Of a DNA stretch of 64,000 nt, positions 44,182-52,530 are shown piece after piece. The DNA lies in the NCBI GenBank assembly GCA_947259275.1, contig CAMYMH010000004.1, positions 94,330 through 158,329 of the forward strand. The letters are read 5' to 3'. Every line of letters begins with the position of its first letter. Position 1 is the first letter of the stretch. Source of the stretch: an uncultured Acidimicrobiaceae bacterium (lineage in GTDB: Bacteria > Actinomycetota > Acidimicrobiia > Spongiisociales > SHLN01). Both the position numbers and the translations under genes were made by a program. The notes beneath the pieces were generated by a model. That model did not search any database and had not been told where the DNA came from. It saw only the letters and a program-made list of their open reading frames with translations.

Positions 44182-45402
44182 CTACGACCAGGCTCCGGCA
44201 ACGGCGGTTTGGTCGGTCAGTCCAAGGGAGATGGTGACCGTCTCAGGGTCCGGAGTGTGGTCGAGGAGCAAGCGGAACTCGCCCGTGCCTGGCCGGTGGT
44301 ACCCGAGCGTGTCGGTTCCGTCGGCATCCCAATCGCCGACCACCAGCGAGTCGGTCGGGAGGAAGTCGGTCCTCGGCAGCGTGATGACGTTACCGAGCCG
44401 TTCACGGCCATCCGCCAGGTAGAGCATCCCGGTGCCCGGTCGATAAACCGCAACGCTGTCATGGCCCTTCCCAAACCAGTCGCCGGTCAGTGGGATGTCT
44501 CCTGGCTCCCCGAATCCGATCTCCGTGTCGGCAAAACCGATCGAGTTGCTGTTGCGGAGGTAGAAGGTGGCATTCGAGGGGCGAAAGACACCGATGGTGT
44601 CCCGGCCGTCGCCGTCCCAATCGCCGCACACCGGCACGTCTTCGGGAATCCCGTAGAAGATGGCAATATCGGCAATGCCGAACGAATTGGTGTTTCGCAG
44701 GTAGAGGTAGCCAGAAGAGGGGCGATAGAGGCCGACCGAAGCCCGGCCGTCGCCGTCCCAGTCACAGGTGACGGGGACGTCTGAGGGCAAACCGTAGTGG
44801 AAGCCCGAAGCGGCGCCGTCGAGGGTCCAGGTTCCTCGGTCGGCATTGTGGAGCCCAACCCGATCGGCTCCGGGCGGAAAGACGTAGCCGGCGGCCCCCG
44901 CCTCGTCCGGGGGCGTGGCCGAAAGCCCCTCGGGGCCCCGCATGAATACCACCGTCACGTACATAGCGCCGTCATCGCGGATCACCACGCCCACTCCGGC
45001 GTAGTTGTAGTTGCCAACGACATTGGCTTGATGAGCGGGCGAATTCCAGAAAGCCCGGTCGAGAGACTCGGGATCGTACCCCACTCCGACGTTCTCTCCG
45101 AGTGCGTACCAGTTGATCGTGACCGAACCGAGCTCGGGATTGTGACATATCCGGCCGCCGTCGGTGCAGCGGTCCTCTGATTGGTAGCGGCTGTGATCGC
45201 GAGCGTCGTCGACCAGATCCCAGTAGGGAGCGAGTGGCGAGAGGCTCAAGCCTGCCCGACGCTGGTTGATGAGCCTGAGAAACTCCGACTCGGCGAATTC
45301 CACATTGGCGCTGACCGCTCCGGCCGGAAGCGCCACCGCCGTCAGCACCATCAGCAGGGCCGCAAAGAGGAGGATCAGCCGCCGGACAATCACTCGTGTC
45401 AA
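44182..45402 (-). CDS. Secreted CAP/SCP-domain protein with DWDGDG repeats
   Basis: A 406-residue exported protein. The start is TTG 45402, with GTG 45393 as alternative. The signal peptide is LILLFAALLMVLTAVALPAG. The CAP domain (residues about 35-165) has ESEFLRLINQRRAGLSLSPL, DHSRYQSEDRCTDGGRICHN and YALGENVGVGYDPESLDRAF, with the paired His/Glu site of this family. CAP domains bind lipids or act as proteases in some cases. Four 47-residue repeats follow (for example VPVTCDWDGDGRASVGLYRP), then a truncated fifth ending VAGAWS. An inverted heptamer element lies in the 219 bp upstream. Confidence 0.92.
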   Translation of the reverse strand: MTRVIVRRLILLFAALLMVLTAVALPAGAVSANVEFAESEFLRLINQRRAGLSLSPLAPYWDLVDDARDHSRYQSEDRCTDGGRICHNPELGSVTINWYALGENVGVGYDPESLDRAFWNSPAHQANVVGNYNYAGVGVVIRDDGAMYVTVVFMRGPEGLSATPPDEAGAAGYVFPPGADRVGLHNADRGTWTLDGAASGFHYGLPSDVPVTCDWDGDGRASVGLYRPSSGYLYLRNTNSFGIADIAIFYGIPEDVPVCGDWDGDGRDTIGVFRPSNATFYLRNSNSIGFADTEIGFGEPGDIPLTGDWFGKGHDSVAVYRPGTGMLYLADGRERLGNVITLPRTDFLPTDSLVVGDWDADGTDTLGYHRPGTGEFRLLLDHTPDPETVTISLGLTDQTAVAGAWS

Positions 45403-45466
45403 CGCTTTCTGTGGTCTTCTTACTCACAGAGAGCATCGGCAAGCGGGGGGAAAGCTTGACGAGGAG

Positions 45467-45494
45467 CCAACCGTCAACCGCCAACCGCCCACCG
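45467..45494 (+). repeat. Left heptamer array of the inverted element D
   Basis: Four 7-bp units: CCAACCG, TCAACCG, CCAACCG and CCCACCG. They read as reverse complements of the CGGTGGG units found 72 bp to the right. Confidence 0.9.
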
Positions 45495-45565
45495 TCATGG
45501 GCGCATTTCTTCGCCGGCTGGGGCGCTGTCCGCGTCAGGCCCAGACCCACCTACGAGAATCTCTG
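45495..45565 (-). repeat. Composite intergenic element, diverged copy D
   Basis: Read on the minus strand, a 30-base section (CTGGGCCTGACGCGGACAGC and flanks) matches copy A at 23 of 30 positions. It is followed by GGCGAAGAAA, the right arm motif of the other elements. It lies between two heptamer arrays. The similarity is weaker than between A and B, so the assignment is tentative. Confidence 0.55.
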
Positions 45566-45607
45566 CGGTAGGCGGTGGGCGGTGGGCGGTGGGCGGTAGT
45601 CGGTCGG
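45566..45607 (+). repeat. Right heptamer array of the inverted element D
   Basis: Six 7-bp units: CGGTAGG, three CGGTGGG, CGGTAGT and CGGTCGG. They are followed by GGGC-GAA-GCCC, a small hairpin like those in the other clusters. The array is the inverted counterpart of 45467-45494. Confidence 0.92.
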
Positions 45608-45621
45608 GCGAAGCCCGTCCC

Positions 45622-47394
45622 TTAACGCGCGGTCATCGCCTCGATGAAGCCGGGGGCGACGGACAGGGTGTAGTCGGCAACGCCGAAGGTGTTGGTCATG
45701 CGGAAGTACACCTTGTTGTCGGACGGCCGGTACACAGCGATCGTATCGGTGCCGTCGCCGTTCCAGTCCCCGGCCAGGATCCGGTCCGAGGGCTTTCCGT
45801 AGTAGAACTCGAAGTCGGCGGTCCCGAAGTCGAGCGTGTTCCGGAAGTAGACATATCCGGACGTCTCCCGATACAGCCCGACCGTGTCGACACCGTCTCC
45901 GTCGAAGTCCCCGGTAAATGGCCGGTCGCCCGGGACTCCGTAGTAGAAGCTGAAGTCGGCTGGCCCGGTCCCGAGGGTGTCCTTGATGAACACCTGGCCG
46001 TCCCGGTAGATACCGAGCGTGTCGTAGCCGTCGTTATCCCAGTCACCAACGATGGGGATGTCGCCGGCGATACCGAAGTAGAACTCCTCGTCGGCGACCC
46101 CCAAGTCGTTGCTGTTTCGCAGGTACACGAAGCCGCTCGACGGACGGTACATGCCGGGGGTGGCAGTTCCGTCGCCGTCCCAGTCGCCCATCAGCGGTAT
46201 ATCGCCGGGGTTTCCGTAGTAGAAGGAATTGACCGGCGCATCGGGCATGAGGTCGTCGTGGACGCTGATCCCCGAGCCGCTGTTCACCATTGCGATGCTG
46301 TCACAATCCGGCGCCTCGGTGCAGGGATCCTCGGCGGGCGGGGGTGGTGCCGGGTACTGCGAGAACGGCAGCGGCCCTGGCTGGAACCAGTTGGTCAGCG
46401 GCCACTGATAGGTGGTGGTCGCCCGCCGCATGCCGGACCGGTATCCCCAATAGCCGGAGAAAAGCGTTCCCGCTTCCCAGATGATCCAATCATGGGGCAC
46501 GTGTCCGGTGTTGAAGTAGATGAACCCAACCAGGTTGGGGTCCTCTTCGACCACCGTGAACATGTCCTCGATCCAGGCGTTCTTGTCGCCGGTGAGCGAG
46601 ACGCTGCCGGTTTGCGACAGCAGGAACGGCATGTCGACCGAACTCGGGATGGTGGCGCGCACCTCGTCCACGTAGGGCTGGATGGCCTCGGAGGGCTCCA
46701 ACCAGCCGTTGTATTCGTCGTGGTCTCCGAAGTTGTAGGTGCTGAGCGTGATTAGGTCGACGTAGTCATCGCCCGGGTAGTAGTCGGCAATGCCGTAGGG
46801 CGGAGTCGACCAGCCGTTGGGTGCGAAGGCCCATCGCACCATGTCTGGATCGGTGACCGTCGACTCGACGATCGAGCGGATCTTCCTGTAGCCGGTGATG
46901 AAATCAGCCGGATCGAAGTCGACGTATTCCTCCTTCGGCCCATACTCGACCCAGTCACCATTCATCTCCTGCATGGGAGCGATGATGAGCGAACGTCCCT
47001 CCCCCCGATCGAGCCAGTCCTTGACTGCGTTCGCCCACACCGTGATCTGGGCGTCCAGGGAGCTTCCGGCGATCGTCTCAGAACTCACATAGAACTCGAG
47101 ATTGCTGAACGGGGTCGCGCCCGCCTTCCAGGCCTCCTCCAACTTGGCATCGGTGCCCGTCCACAAGTCGCTCTCGTTGATGGTGTGGAAGCGGCCGACG
47201 AAGGTGGGATTACGCCACACCTGACCGGACATGGTGTTCATGTCCTCAGAGAACCAGAACGTGTTCGGGTACAGGCCGCCGAACACTGGGCCGGTTCCGA
47301 TGATTGGATCGACTTCGGCCTCAGCGGTGCGGGTGATGGTGGGGAGGGTCGCCAATAGGGCGAGGGCAATGATGGGTATGGCAATCTTTCGCAT
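45622..47394 (-). CDS. Secreted GH26-like glycoside hydrolase domain protein with DWDGDG repeats
   Basis: A 590-residue exported protein. ATG 47394 starts the signal peptide AIPIIALALLATLPTI. The catalytic-type domain (30-350) has the GH26 acid/base region SLIIAPMQEMNGDWVEYG with Glu143. The strand that normally carries the nucleophile Glu reads MPFLLSQTGSVSLTGDKNAW with Gln261 instead. Activity against mannan or xylan-like chains is therefore doubtful, though carbohydrate binding is plausible. A Pro-rich linker (PAPPPPAEDP) leads to four repeats such as IPLMGDWDGDGTATPGMYRP and a degenerate fifth. A divergent GT2 gene starts 50 bp away. Confidence 0.88.
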   Translation of the reverse strand: MRKIAIPIIALALLATLPTITRTAEAEVDPIIGTGPVFGGLYPNTFWFSEDMNTMSGQVWRNPTFVGRFHTINESDLWTGTDAKLEEAWKAGATPFSNLEFYVSSETIAGSSLDAQITVWANAVKDWLDRGEGRSLIIAPMQEMNGDWVEYGPKEEYVDFDPADFITGYRKIRSIVESTVTDPDMVRWAFAPNGWSTPPYGIADYYPGDDYVDLITLSTYNFGDHDEYNGWLEPSEAIQPYVDEVRATIPSSVDMPFLLSQTGSVSLTGDKNAWIEDMFTVVEEDPNLVGFIYFNTGHVPHDWIIWEAGTLFSGYWGYRSGMRRATTTYQWPLTNWFQPGPLPFSQYPAPPPPAEDPCTEAPDCDSIAMVNSGSGISVHDDLMPDAPVNSFYYGNPGDIPLMGDWDGDGTATPGMYRPSSGFVYLRNSNDLGVADEEFYFGIAGDIPIVGDWDNDGYDTLGIYRDGQVFIKDTLGTGPADFSFYYGVPGDRPFTGDFDGDGVDTVGLYRETSGYVYFRNTLDFGTADFEFYYGKPSDRILAGDWNGDGTDTIAVYRPSDNKVYFRMTNTFGVADYTLSVAPGFIEAMTAR

Positions 47395-47443
47395 GGCCAC
47401 AACATCGGAAAAGCCCGGAATTACTGAAGGGTATGCTGCCGCC

Positions 47444-48427
47444 GTGCCGCCCACCGTGTCGATCATCCTGCCCGTATTCAATGAAGCCGAGTCCCTCGAC
47501 TCGTGCCTAGCCAGCCTGCAATCTCAGGATTATGGCGGGGCCGTCGAGATAGTGGTCGCCGACGGCGGTTCGACCGACGGTACCCGCCAGCGCCTCGAGA
47601 CGCTGGACGAGCGCGCCGAGCTGATTCTGGTCGACAATCCCCGGCGTCGGCAGTGGGCGGGCCTGAATCTGGCCGCGGAGGCCGCCACCGGCGAGATCCT
47701 GATCCGGATCGATGGTCACTCAACGTACGCTCCCGACTACGTCAGCCGGTCGGTGGCGGCGCTCCTCGAGTCCGGTGCGACCGCCGTCGGTGGCCGCATG
47801 ATCCCCAGGAGCGCCACACCGGTCGGGAACGCGGTCGCGTCGGCGATGGCCACTCCATGGGCGGTCGGGCCGGCCCGCTACCGCCATCAGGATCACCGAT
47901 CGCTGGTGGACACGGTGTATCTGGGCGCCTTCCGCAAGGCCGATTTCCACCGGCTCGGCGGATACCGCGACCTCCCGGGTGTGGCCGAAGATGCCGATCT
48001 CTACTATCGCTGGCGCAGTCAGGGGGCATCCGTGCTCCTCGATCCGTCGATTCGGTCCACCTATCGTCCCCGGGACTCCTGGGCCGCCGTTTCCCGCCAA
48101 TATTTCCGGTACGGATGGGGCAAGGCCGACATGCTCTACGCCAACCGGGTGTTCCCGAGCCCGCGACCGCTGGCGCCCCTCGGCCTGGTAGTCGGCCTGG
48201 CCACCGGGGCCCTGCTGGCGGTGGTCTGGTCGCTCCGATGGCCCCTGGTCGCTCTCCTGGCCGCCTGGGGTGCCGTCTTGGCGTGGGTTGGACTCGGCGC
48301 CGGTGGCGGCTTCGCCCACCGGCTTCGGACGCTATTGGCCACCGGACTCATGCAGGTTTCGTACGGGATCGGCCTGCTGGCCGGTGTGGCCAGGGGTCCT
48401 GGCCCGCGCCGGCACCTTCAGTCGTGA
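47444..48427 (+). CDS. Glycosyltransferase family 2, membrane-associated (succinoglycan ExoA-like)
   Basis: A 327-residue GT2 enzyme. GTG 47444 places the start just before TVSIILPVFNEAESLDSCLA. A TATGCT hexamer 6 nt upstream and the lack of a Shine-Dalgarno suggest a leaderless mRNA. Motifs include EIVVADGGSTDGTRQRLETL, EILIRIDGHSTYAPDYVSRS and GYRDLPGVAEDADLYYRWRS. Two or three C-terminal membrane helices (LGLVVGLATGALLAVVWSL) follow, as in ExoA-type enzymes that build lipid-linked exopolysaccharide. Its 3' end overlaps the convergent GT2 gene by 10 bp. Confidence 0.9.
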   Translation: MPPTVSIILPVFNEAESLDSCLASLQSQDYGGAVEIVVADGGSTDGTRQRLETLDERAELILVDNPRRRQWAGLNLAAEAATGEILIRIDGHSTYAPDYVSRSVAALLESGATAVGGRMIPRSATPVGNAVASAMATPWAVGPARYRHQDHRSLVDTVYLGAFRKADFHRLGGYRDLPGVAEDADLYYRWRSQGASVLLDPSIRSTYRPRDSWAAVSRQYFRYGWGKADMLYANRVFPSPRPLAPLGLVVGLATGALLAVVWSLRWPLVALLAAWGAVLAWVGLGAGGGFAHRLRTLLATGLMQVSYGIGLLAGVARGPGPRRHLQS

Positions 48428-49563
48428 GGCGTGTGGTACCAGCCGCGGACCAGTGAGCTCATGAGGCGCACGGGAAGCCAGGCCAGCCCGAAGACCACGA
48501 GCAGGGGGTAGCGCCACAGGAAGCGGAAGGGCACCCGGTCACGGATGAGGAATACGATCGGGGCGAGGACCTGCACGCCAACGATGAGAGTCCACACCCA
48601 CCAGGGCCACAGCGCGTCGGTGTACACGGCGGCAACGCCGAATCCGGCAGCCACGCCCACCATGAATGTGCGCCCCGGCTGGCTCTGCCGGATGACCAGG
48701 TCGACGAGACCCCACGACCGGCGCCGCACGGCGGCCGCCAGCATCGAGCGACGATAGGTGTGGGCCACCTCACGTTTTCCGGACATCCAGCGGGCTCGCT
48801 GGCGCATCGCCACTCCAGCCGAGGCCGGCTTCTGGTCGTACACGCGGACGCCATGAAGCCAAGCGATTCGCTGGCCCGCCAAACTGAGGCGAGCGACCTG
48901 TTCCGAATCCTCCGTGAGAACACCGCTGTGGGATTCGAGCACCCAGGACGCCGTCGGAGCGAAGGCGGAGCCCGTCCCGCCGAGGTCGGGCGCCCAGCCG
49001 AGATTGTGCCGGGCGAGCTGCACCATGCGGTTGGAGGCCCAGTAGCTCAACGCCGATGCCGTCGTCAGCCAGGAAGCATCAGGGTTCAAGGTATCGACGT
49101 AGGCCTGGGCTGCGTCGTAGCCAATGTCCAACGCATCGGCAACGCCGGCCAGGAAGGATTCATCGACCCCGTTGTCTGCGTCCAGCACGATCAGGGACTC
49201 GTCGGGATCGAGTGGTGCCTGTGCCAGGTACCAGGCCAGCGCCGGGCCCTTTCCGTCCGGGCCTTCGTGGCGCTCGACGACTTCGGCGGATTGGGACGCC
49301 ATGACCGTATCATCCGTGCATCGGTCGGCAATGACCACCACCCGGACCCGATCGGCGGGATAGTCCTGGCGGGCCAGGTCGGAGAGCAGCGACCCGATGA
49401 CCGCGCCCTCATTGTGGGCGGGAACCAGGACCCGTAGCCGCCGTTGACGGGATCCACGTCGAACCGCAGCCTGATGAGGCAGGCCCCACCCGGCTACCAA
49501 CAGGTTGTAGACGGCGAGCGCGGCGATGAGTACCTGGGAAACGAAGAGAAGGATGCGTAACAT
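48418..49563 (-). CDS. Glycosyltransferase family 2, processive/membrane type
   Basis: A 381-residue protein. ATG 49563 gives an N-terminal helix (LRILLFVSQVLIAALAVYNL). The GT2 domain includes RLRVLVPAHNEGAVIGSLLS, VVVIADRCTDDTVMASQSAE, SLIVLDADNGVDESFLAGVA and the QRARWMSGKR acceptor motif (QxxRW) typical of cellulose/hyaluronan-synthase-like enzymes. C-terminal helices (FMVGVAAGFGVAAVYTDALW) follow. It probably elongates or transfers a sugar to a surface polysaccharide. Only 29 bp separate its start from the divergent wecB. Confidence 0.9.
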   Translation of the reverse strand: MLRILLFVSQVLIAALAVYNLLVAGWGLPHQAAVRRGSRQRRLRVLVPAHNEGAVIGSLLSDLARQDYPADRVRVVVIADRCTDDTVMASQSAEVVERHEGPDGKGPALAWYLAQAPLDPDESLIVLDADNGVDESFLAGVADALDIGYDAAQAYVDTLNPDASWLTTASALSYWASNRMVQLARHNLGWAPDLGGTGSAFAPTASWVLESHSGVLTEDSEQVARLSLAGQRIAWLHGVRVYDQKPASAGVAMRQRARWMSGKREVAHTYRRSMLAAAVRRRSWGLVDLVIRQSQPGRTFMVGVAAGFGVAAVYTDALWPWWVWTLIVGVQVLAPIVFLIRDRVPFRFLWRYPLLVVFGLAWLPVRLMSSLVRGWYHTPHD

Positions 49564-49592
49564 CGCGGCGCTCAGGCTACCCGGGACCGGAC

Positions 49593-50684
49593 ATGTCCAA
49601 CTCAAACAGCATCGTCGTCGCGCTCGGTACCCGGCCTGAGATCATCAAGCTCGCCCCCATCATCCGGCTGCTGGGAGATCGGGCCCGCGTAGTCCACACC
49701 GGCCAGCACTACGACGCCACCCTCTCGAAGGTCTTCTTCGACGCCTTCGAGCTTGCCGAGCCCGCGCATCGGCTCGAAATCGGCGGAGAGACTCGAGCCA
49801 CCCAGATCGGTGAGGCCACCCGCCGCCTCGGTGAGCACCTGGCCGGCCAGCCGGGCGCGGCCGTGGTTGTGCAGGGTGACACCAACACGACCGTCGGGGC
49901 GGCACTGGCCGCCAATGCCACCGGGACGCCCCTGATCCATATCGAGGCCGGCCTTCGCTCCTTCGACCGGGCAATGCCGGAGGAGCACAACCGGGTTGTC
50001 ACCGATGTGTTGTCGGACCTGTGCTGCGCCCCCACCGAGGTCAACCGCAGCAATCTCCTCGACAGCGGAATCCCGGCCGAGCGCATCGCAGTCACCGGCA
50101 ACACGGTGGTAGAGGCCGTCCACACTCTGTTGCCATCCGAGCGAGCGTCCTATCTGGCCCGCTACCAGGTCGAGCCCGCCCGATACCTCCTGGCGACATT
50201 CCATCGTCCTGAGAATGTCGATGACCCCGAGACTCTGGCCGTGATTCTTCGGGAGTTGGCCGCCCTCGAGCTCCCCACCATCCTGCCGATGCACCCCCGT
50301 ACCCGAGCACGGGTTGAGTCCTTCGGGCTGGGAGCACTGCTCGACCAGATGCGAGTGGTCGAGCCGATGGGGTTTCAGGAGTTCCTTGCGCTCTCAGCAG
50401 AGTGCGGGGCGCTGGTCAGCGACTCGGGTGGCGTCCAGGAGGAGGTGAGCGTGCTCAAGCGGCCGGTTCTGGTGGTGCGACGCTCCACCGAACGACCCGA
50501 AGTAATCGGGACATTTGCCGAGCGAGTGGTGCCCGGGCCCGACATGAGTCGGGTTGTCGGAGGATGGATCAGCGACCTTCCCGGCCTCCATCAGCGCCTC
50601 TCGTCGATTCCCAGCCCTTATGGGGATGGCGATGCCGCCGCCCGTTCGGTTGCCGCCATCGACAATCTCCTCGGTGTCGAGTGA
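49593..50684 (+). CDS. wecB: UDP-N-acetylglucosamine 2-epimerase
   Basis: A 363-residue enzyme interconverting UDP-GlcNAc and UDP-ManNAc. Diagnostic stretches are VALGTRPEIIKLAPIIRLLG, VVVQGDTNTTVGAALAANAT, LIHIEAGLRSFDRAMPEEHN, and SDSGGVQEEVSVLKRPVLVV then RRSTERPE near the end. Length is normal. The ManNAc product would feed the glycan assembled by neighbouring transferases; no UDP-ManNAc dehydrogenase is seen nearby. Start ATG 49593 has only a weak ribosome-binding site. A hairpin array of 28-bp units fills the 262-bp gap to the next plus-strand gene. Confidence 0.95.
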   Translation: MSNSNSIVVALGTRPEIIKLAPIIRLLGDRARVVHTGQHYDATLSKVFFDAFELAEPAHRLEIGGETRATQIGEATRRLGEHLAGQPGAAVVVQGDTNTTVGAALAANATGTPLIHIEAGLRSFDRAMPEEHNRVVTDVLSDLCCAPTEVNRSNLLDSGIPAERIAVTGNTVVEAVHTLLPSERASYLARYQVEPARYLLATFHRPENVDDPETLAVILRELAALELPTILPMHPRTRARVESFGLGALLDQMRVVEPMGFQEFLALSAECGALVSDSGGVQEEVSVLKRPVLVVRRSTERPEVIGTFAERVVPGPDMSRVVGGWISDLPGLHQRLSSIPSPYGDGDAAARSVAAIDNLLGVE

Positions 50685-50724
50685 CGTTCCGCTCCCGCCC
50701 GGTAACGTGCCACGAGTTGCGCAA

Positions 50725-50874
50725 GCTGGGCGGAGCCCAGCCCAACTCGAAAGCCGGGCAAAGCCCGGCCCAACCCGAAAGCCGGGCGAAGCCCACCGTT
50801 TCGGCCACGAGTTGCGAAGCAACTCGAAAGCTGGGCGGAGCCCAGCCCAACTCGAAAGCCGGGCAAAGCCCGGC
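50725..50874 (+). repeat. 28-bp-phased hairpin array
   Basis: Units start at 50725, 50753, 50781, 50809, 50830 and 50858. Spacings are 28, 28, 28, 21 and 28 bp, all multiples of seven. Most units are a 17-nt hairpin (GCTGGGC-GGA-GCCCAGC, GCCGGGC-AAA-GCCCGGC or GAGTTGC-GAA-GCAACTC) plus an 11-nt spacer such as CCAACTCGAAA. The first and second units recur as the last two. It lies between wecB and the 50947 gene. Confidence 0.92.
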
Positions 50875-50946
50875 CGATGAGCTTCGATCAAGGGAACCAT
50901 TCATCACCAAGGCCGCCGAAACCTTCAAGCGGAGGGAGAGCCACTG

Positions 50947-52530
50947 ATGCGATTCGCGTACGTGGCCGCCCACATTCCCCGCCGACGCGAGCTGGCGTCC
51001 GGACCGATCGATGCCGAATGGATCGCCGACGAGCGAGGGCCAGCAGAAGTGGTGGTCTTCGCCGATTACGAGAGCGAAGGAACCGACCTGCTCAAGGATG
51101 CCGGCTTCACTGTATTCGTGTCGGCCAAACGCCCGGTTCTGTTCGCCGAAGGCGAGTACGAAACCGCCGAGCAACTTCAGGCCCGGATCCTGTTGGAGCT
51201 GCATCTGGAAGAGCCGTTCGATGCCATCGTCTATGACTCCGCCCAATCCACCGATTGGGCATGGCACCAAGCACGGCTCGAGTCGGTCCCGCGGGGTGTT
51301 GCCCTCGGTCCGGGGCCGGTACGCGACATCCGAATGGTGGCATCCGCGCCCGAACTGGTTGCCGCCCACGGCCGCAAACTGTGGGCGCTCACCGGCGCGC
51401 TGACTTCAGCCGATTTTCTGGTGAGTGACGTCGGGGCCGAGGCGTACGGTCTCGATCAGGGCCGCCTCCCACCCCGCTATTCGATCAGAGATCTGCCGAC
51501 CGCGACGCCGACCGCGGGAATCGCCGCCATGATCGGCCTGGTCGGCTTGAGCGAGGATGCCGCCGGTCTCGCCTCTCTCGTCTCCCGGACCCTCGAACAA
51601 GTTGCCAGCGACGAGAACACAATCATCGCCATCCTCCATCCGGACATCGCCACCGGGCCGGAGACCACCCGCGACATTCTTCTGAGCGGTGTACCGGCCC
51701 ACCTGCGAGATCGCTTGCGCGTTGCCGAGCCGTCCAGCGACGGGGTCGCCGAGAGATTGCTCACCCAAGCCGATGTCATCGTGGCCGCCCGCCCGTCCGA
51801 TCTGGCCGTACCGGCCGTGGCCGACGCCGCGGCCAAAGTTGGCAGCCTCGTGTTGTCGGGCGCCCCGTCCCCCGCCACTCGGCTCCTCGATGCCACGCTG
51901 GCCAAGGCCGAGCACCGCCGGCCGCGACTGGTTGCAGTCGATCGGCCGCTCGACGAACTGGTACCAATCATCGACGAGCTCGCCGGCGACTCGGCGGCCG
52001 TGGTGCTTCACACCCCGGAAGCGGCCGGGCTCGCTCAACGCTTGTGGAGACTGCCGGGGACGTCGAGGGCCGGGCTGGTACTCGTGTGCGACGCCGGGCG
52101 CTATCTCGGGGAAGCCGACCCGGCCAGACCGGCTCGGAACGTCATCGGTTTCGCGATCGAAACCTGGCCTTCGATCCGCCGCCTACTGGCGCATGCCCAC
52201 ACGCTGCACGATTTGATAGAGGCGGCCGTCAACCTGGCTCACGCCGATCGGACCGACTTGTTGACGGTGCCGGTTCTCGGAGCGGGACAGGCCGCGCACG
52301 TCTCCGAGGCGTCCAGCCTGCCTGCGTGGGTGACCGACGGTGGAAGCTTGCCCGCCATGCATTACTCCGGCCCGGCCGAGCCGGCCTCGCCGCCGACCGA
52401 GCATCAACACTCGGCCGGCCAGGCAGGCATCAAGCACTGGGCAGAGACCCATGGGTTCAAGGACCGGATCAGATTGGCTCTCCCTTGGAAGTGGGGCCTG
52501 CTGAACCGGGCCATGCGAAACCGATGGTGA
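50947..52530 (+). CDS. Uncharacterised protein, possible degenerate GT4-type glycosyltransferase
   Basis: A 527-residue protein with a good ribosome-binding site (GGAGGGAG) before ATG 50947. It begins like a GT-B fold enzyme (MRFAYVAAHIPRRRELASGP) and has alternating alpha/beta segments, then a central part EQVASDENTIIAILHPDIAT then GPETTRDILLSGVP. The later strand GSLVLSGAPSPATRLLDATL and the helix-rich end fit the second half of such a fold. No catalytic E-x7-E motif is recognisable. Its stop overlaps the GT2-GT4 fusion gene, so a role in the same polysaccharide pathway is likely. The family was not recognised. Confidence 0.75.
   Translation: MRFAYVAAHIPRRRELASGPIDAEWIADERGPAEVVVFADYESEGTDLLKDAGFTVFVSAKRPVLFAEGEYETAEQLQARILLELHLEEPFDAIVYDSAQSTDWAWHQARLESVPRGVALGPGPVRDIRMVASAPELVAAHGRKLWALTGALTSADFLVSDVGAEAYGLDQGRLPPRYSIRDLPTATPTAGIAAMIGLVGLSEDAAGLASLVSRTLEQVASDENTIIAILHPDIATGPETTRDILLSGVPAHLRDRLRVAEPSSDGVAERLLTQADVIVAARPSDLAVPAVADAAAKVGSLVLSGAPSPATRLLDATLAKAEHRRPRLVAVDRPLDELVPIIDELAGDSAAVVLHTPEAAGLAQRLWRLPGTSRAGLVLVCDAGRYLGEADPARPARNVIGFAIETWPSIRRLLAHAHTLHDLIEAAVNLAHADRTDLLTVPVLGAGQAAHVSEASSLPAWVTDGGSLPAMHYSGPAEPASPPTEHQHSAGQAGIKHWAETHGFKDRIRLALPWKWGLLNRAMRNRW

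Noticed and set aside
45397-45402. TTGACA on the minus strand as a -35 element
   Set aside because: It coincides with the start region of the CAP-protein gene, and no -10 lies at the right distance with a downstream start that makes sense.
50725-50874. Possible CRISPR array of 28-bp repeats
   Set aside because: Each 28-bp unit is itself a hairpin plus short linker, and the units differ in sequence. There are no unique spacers between conserved repeats.
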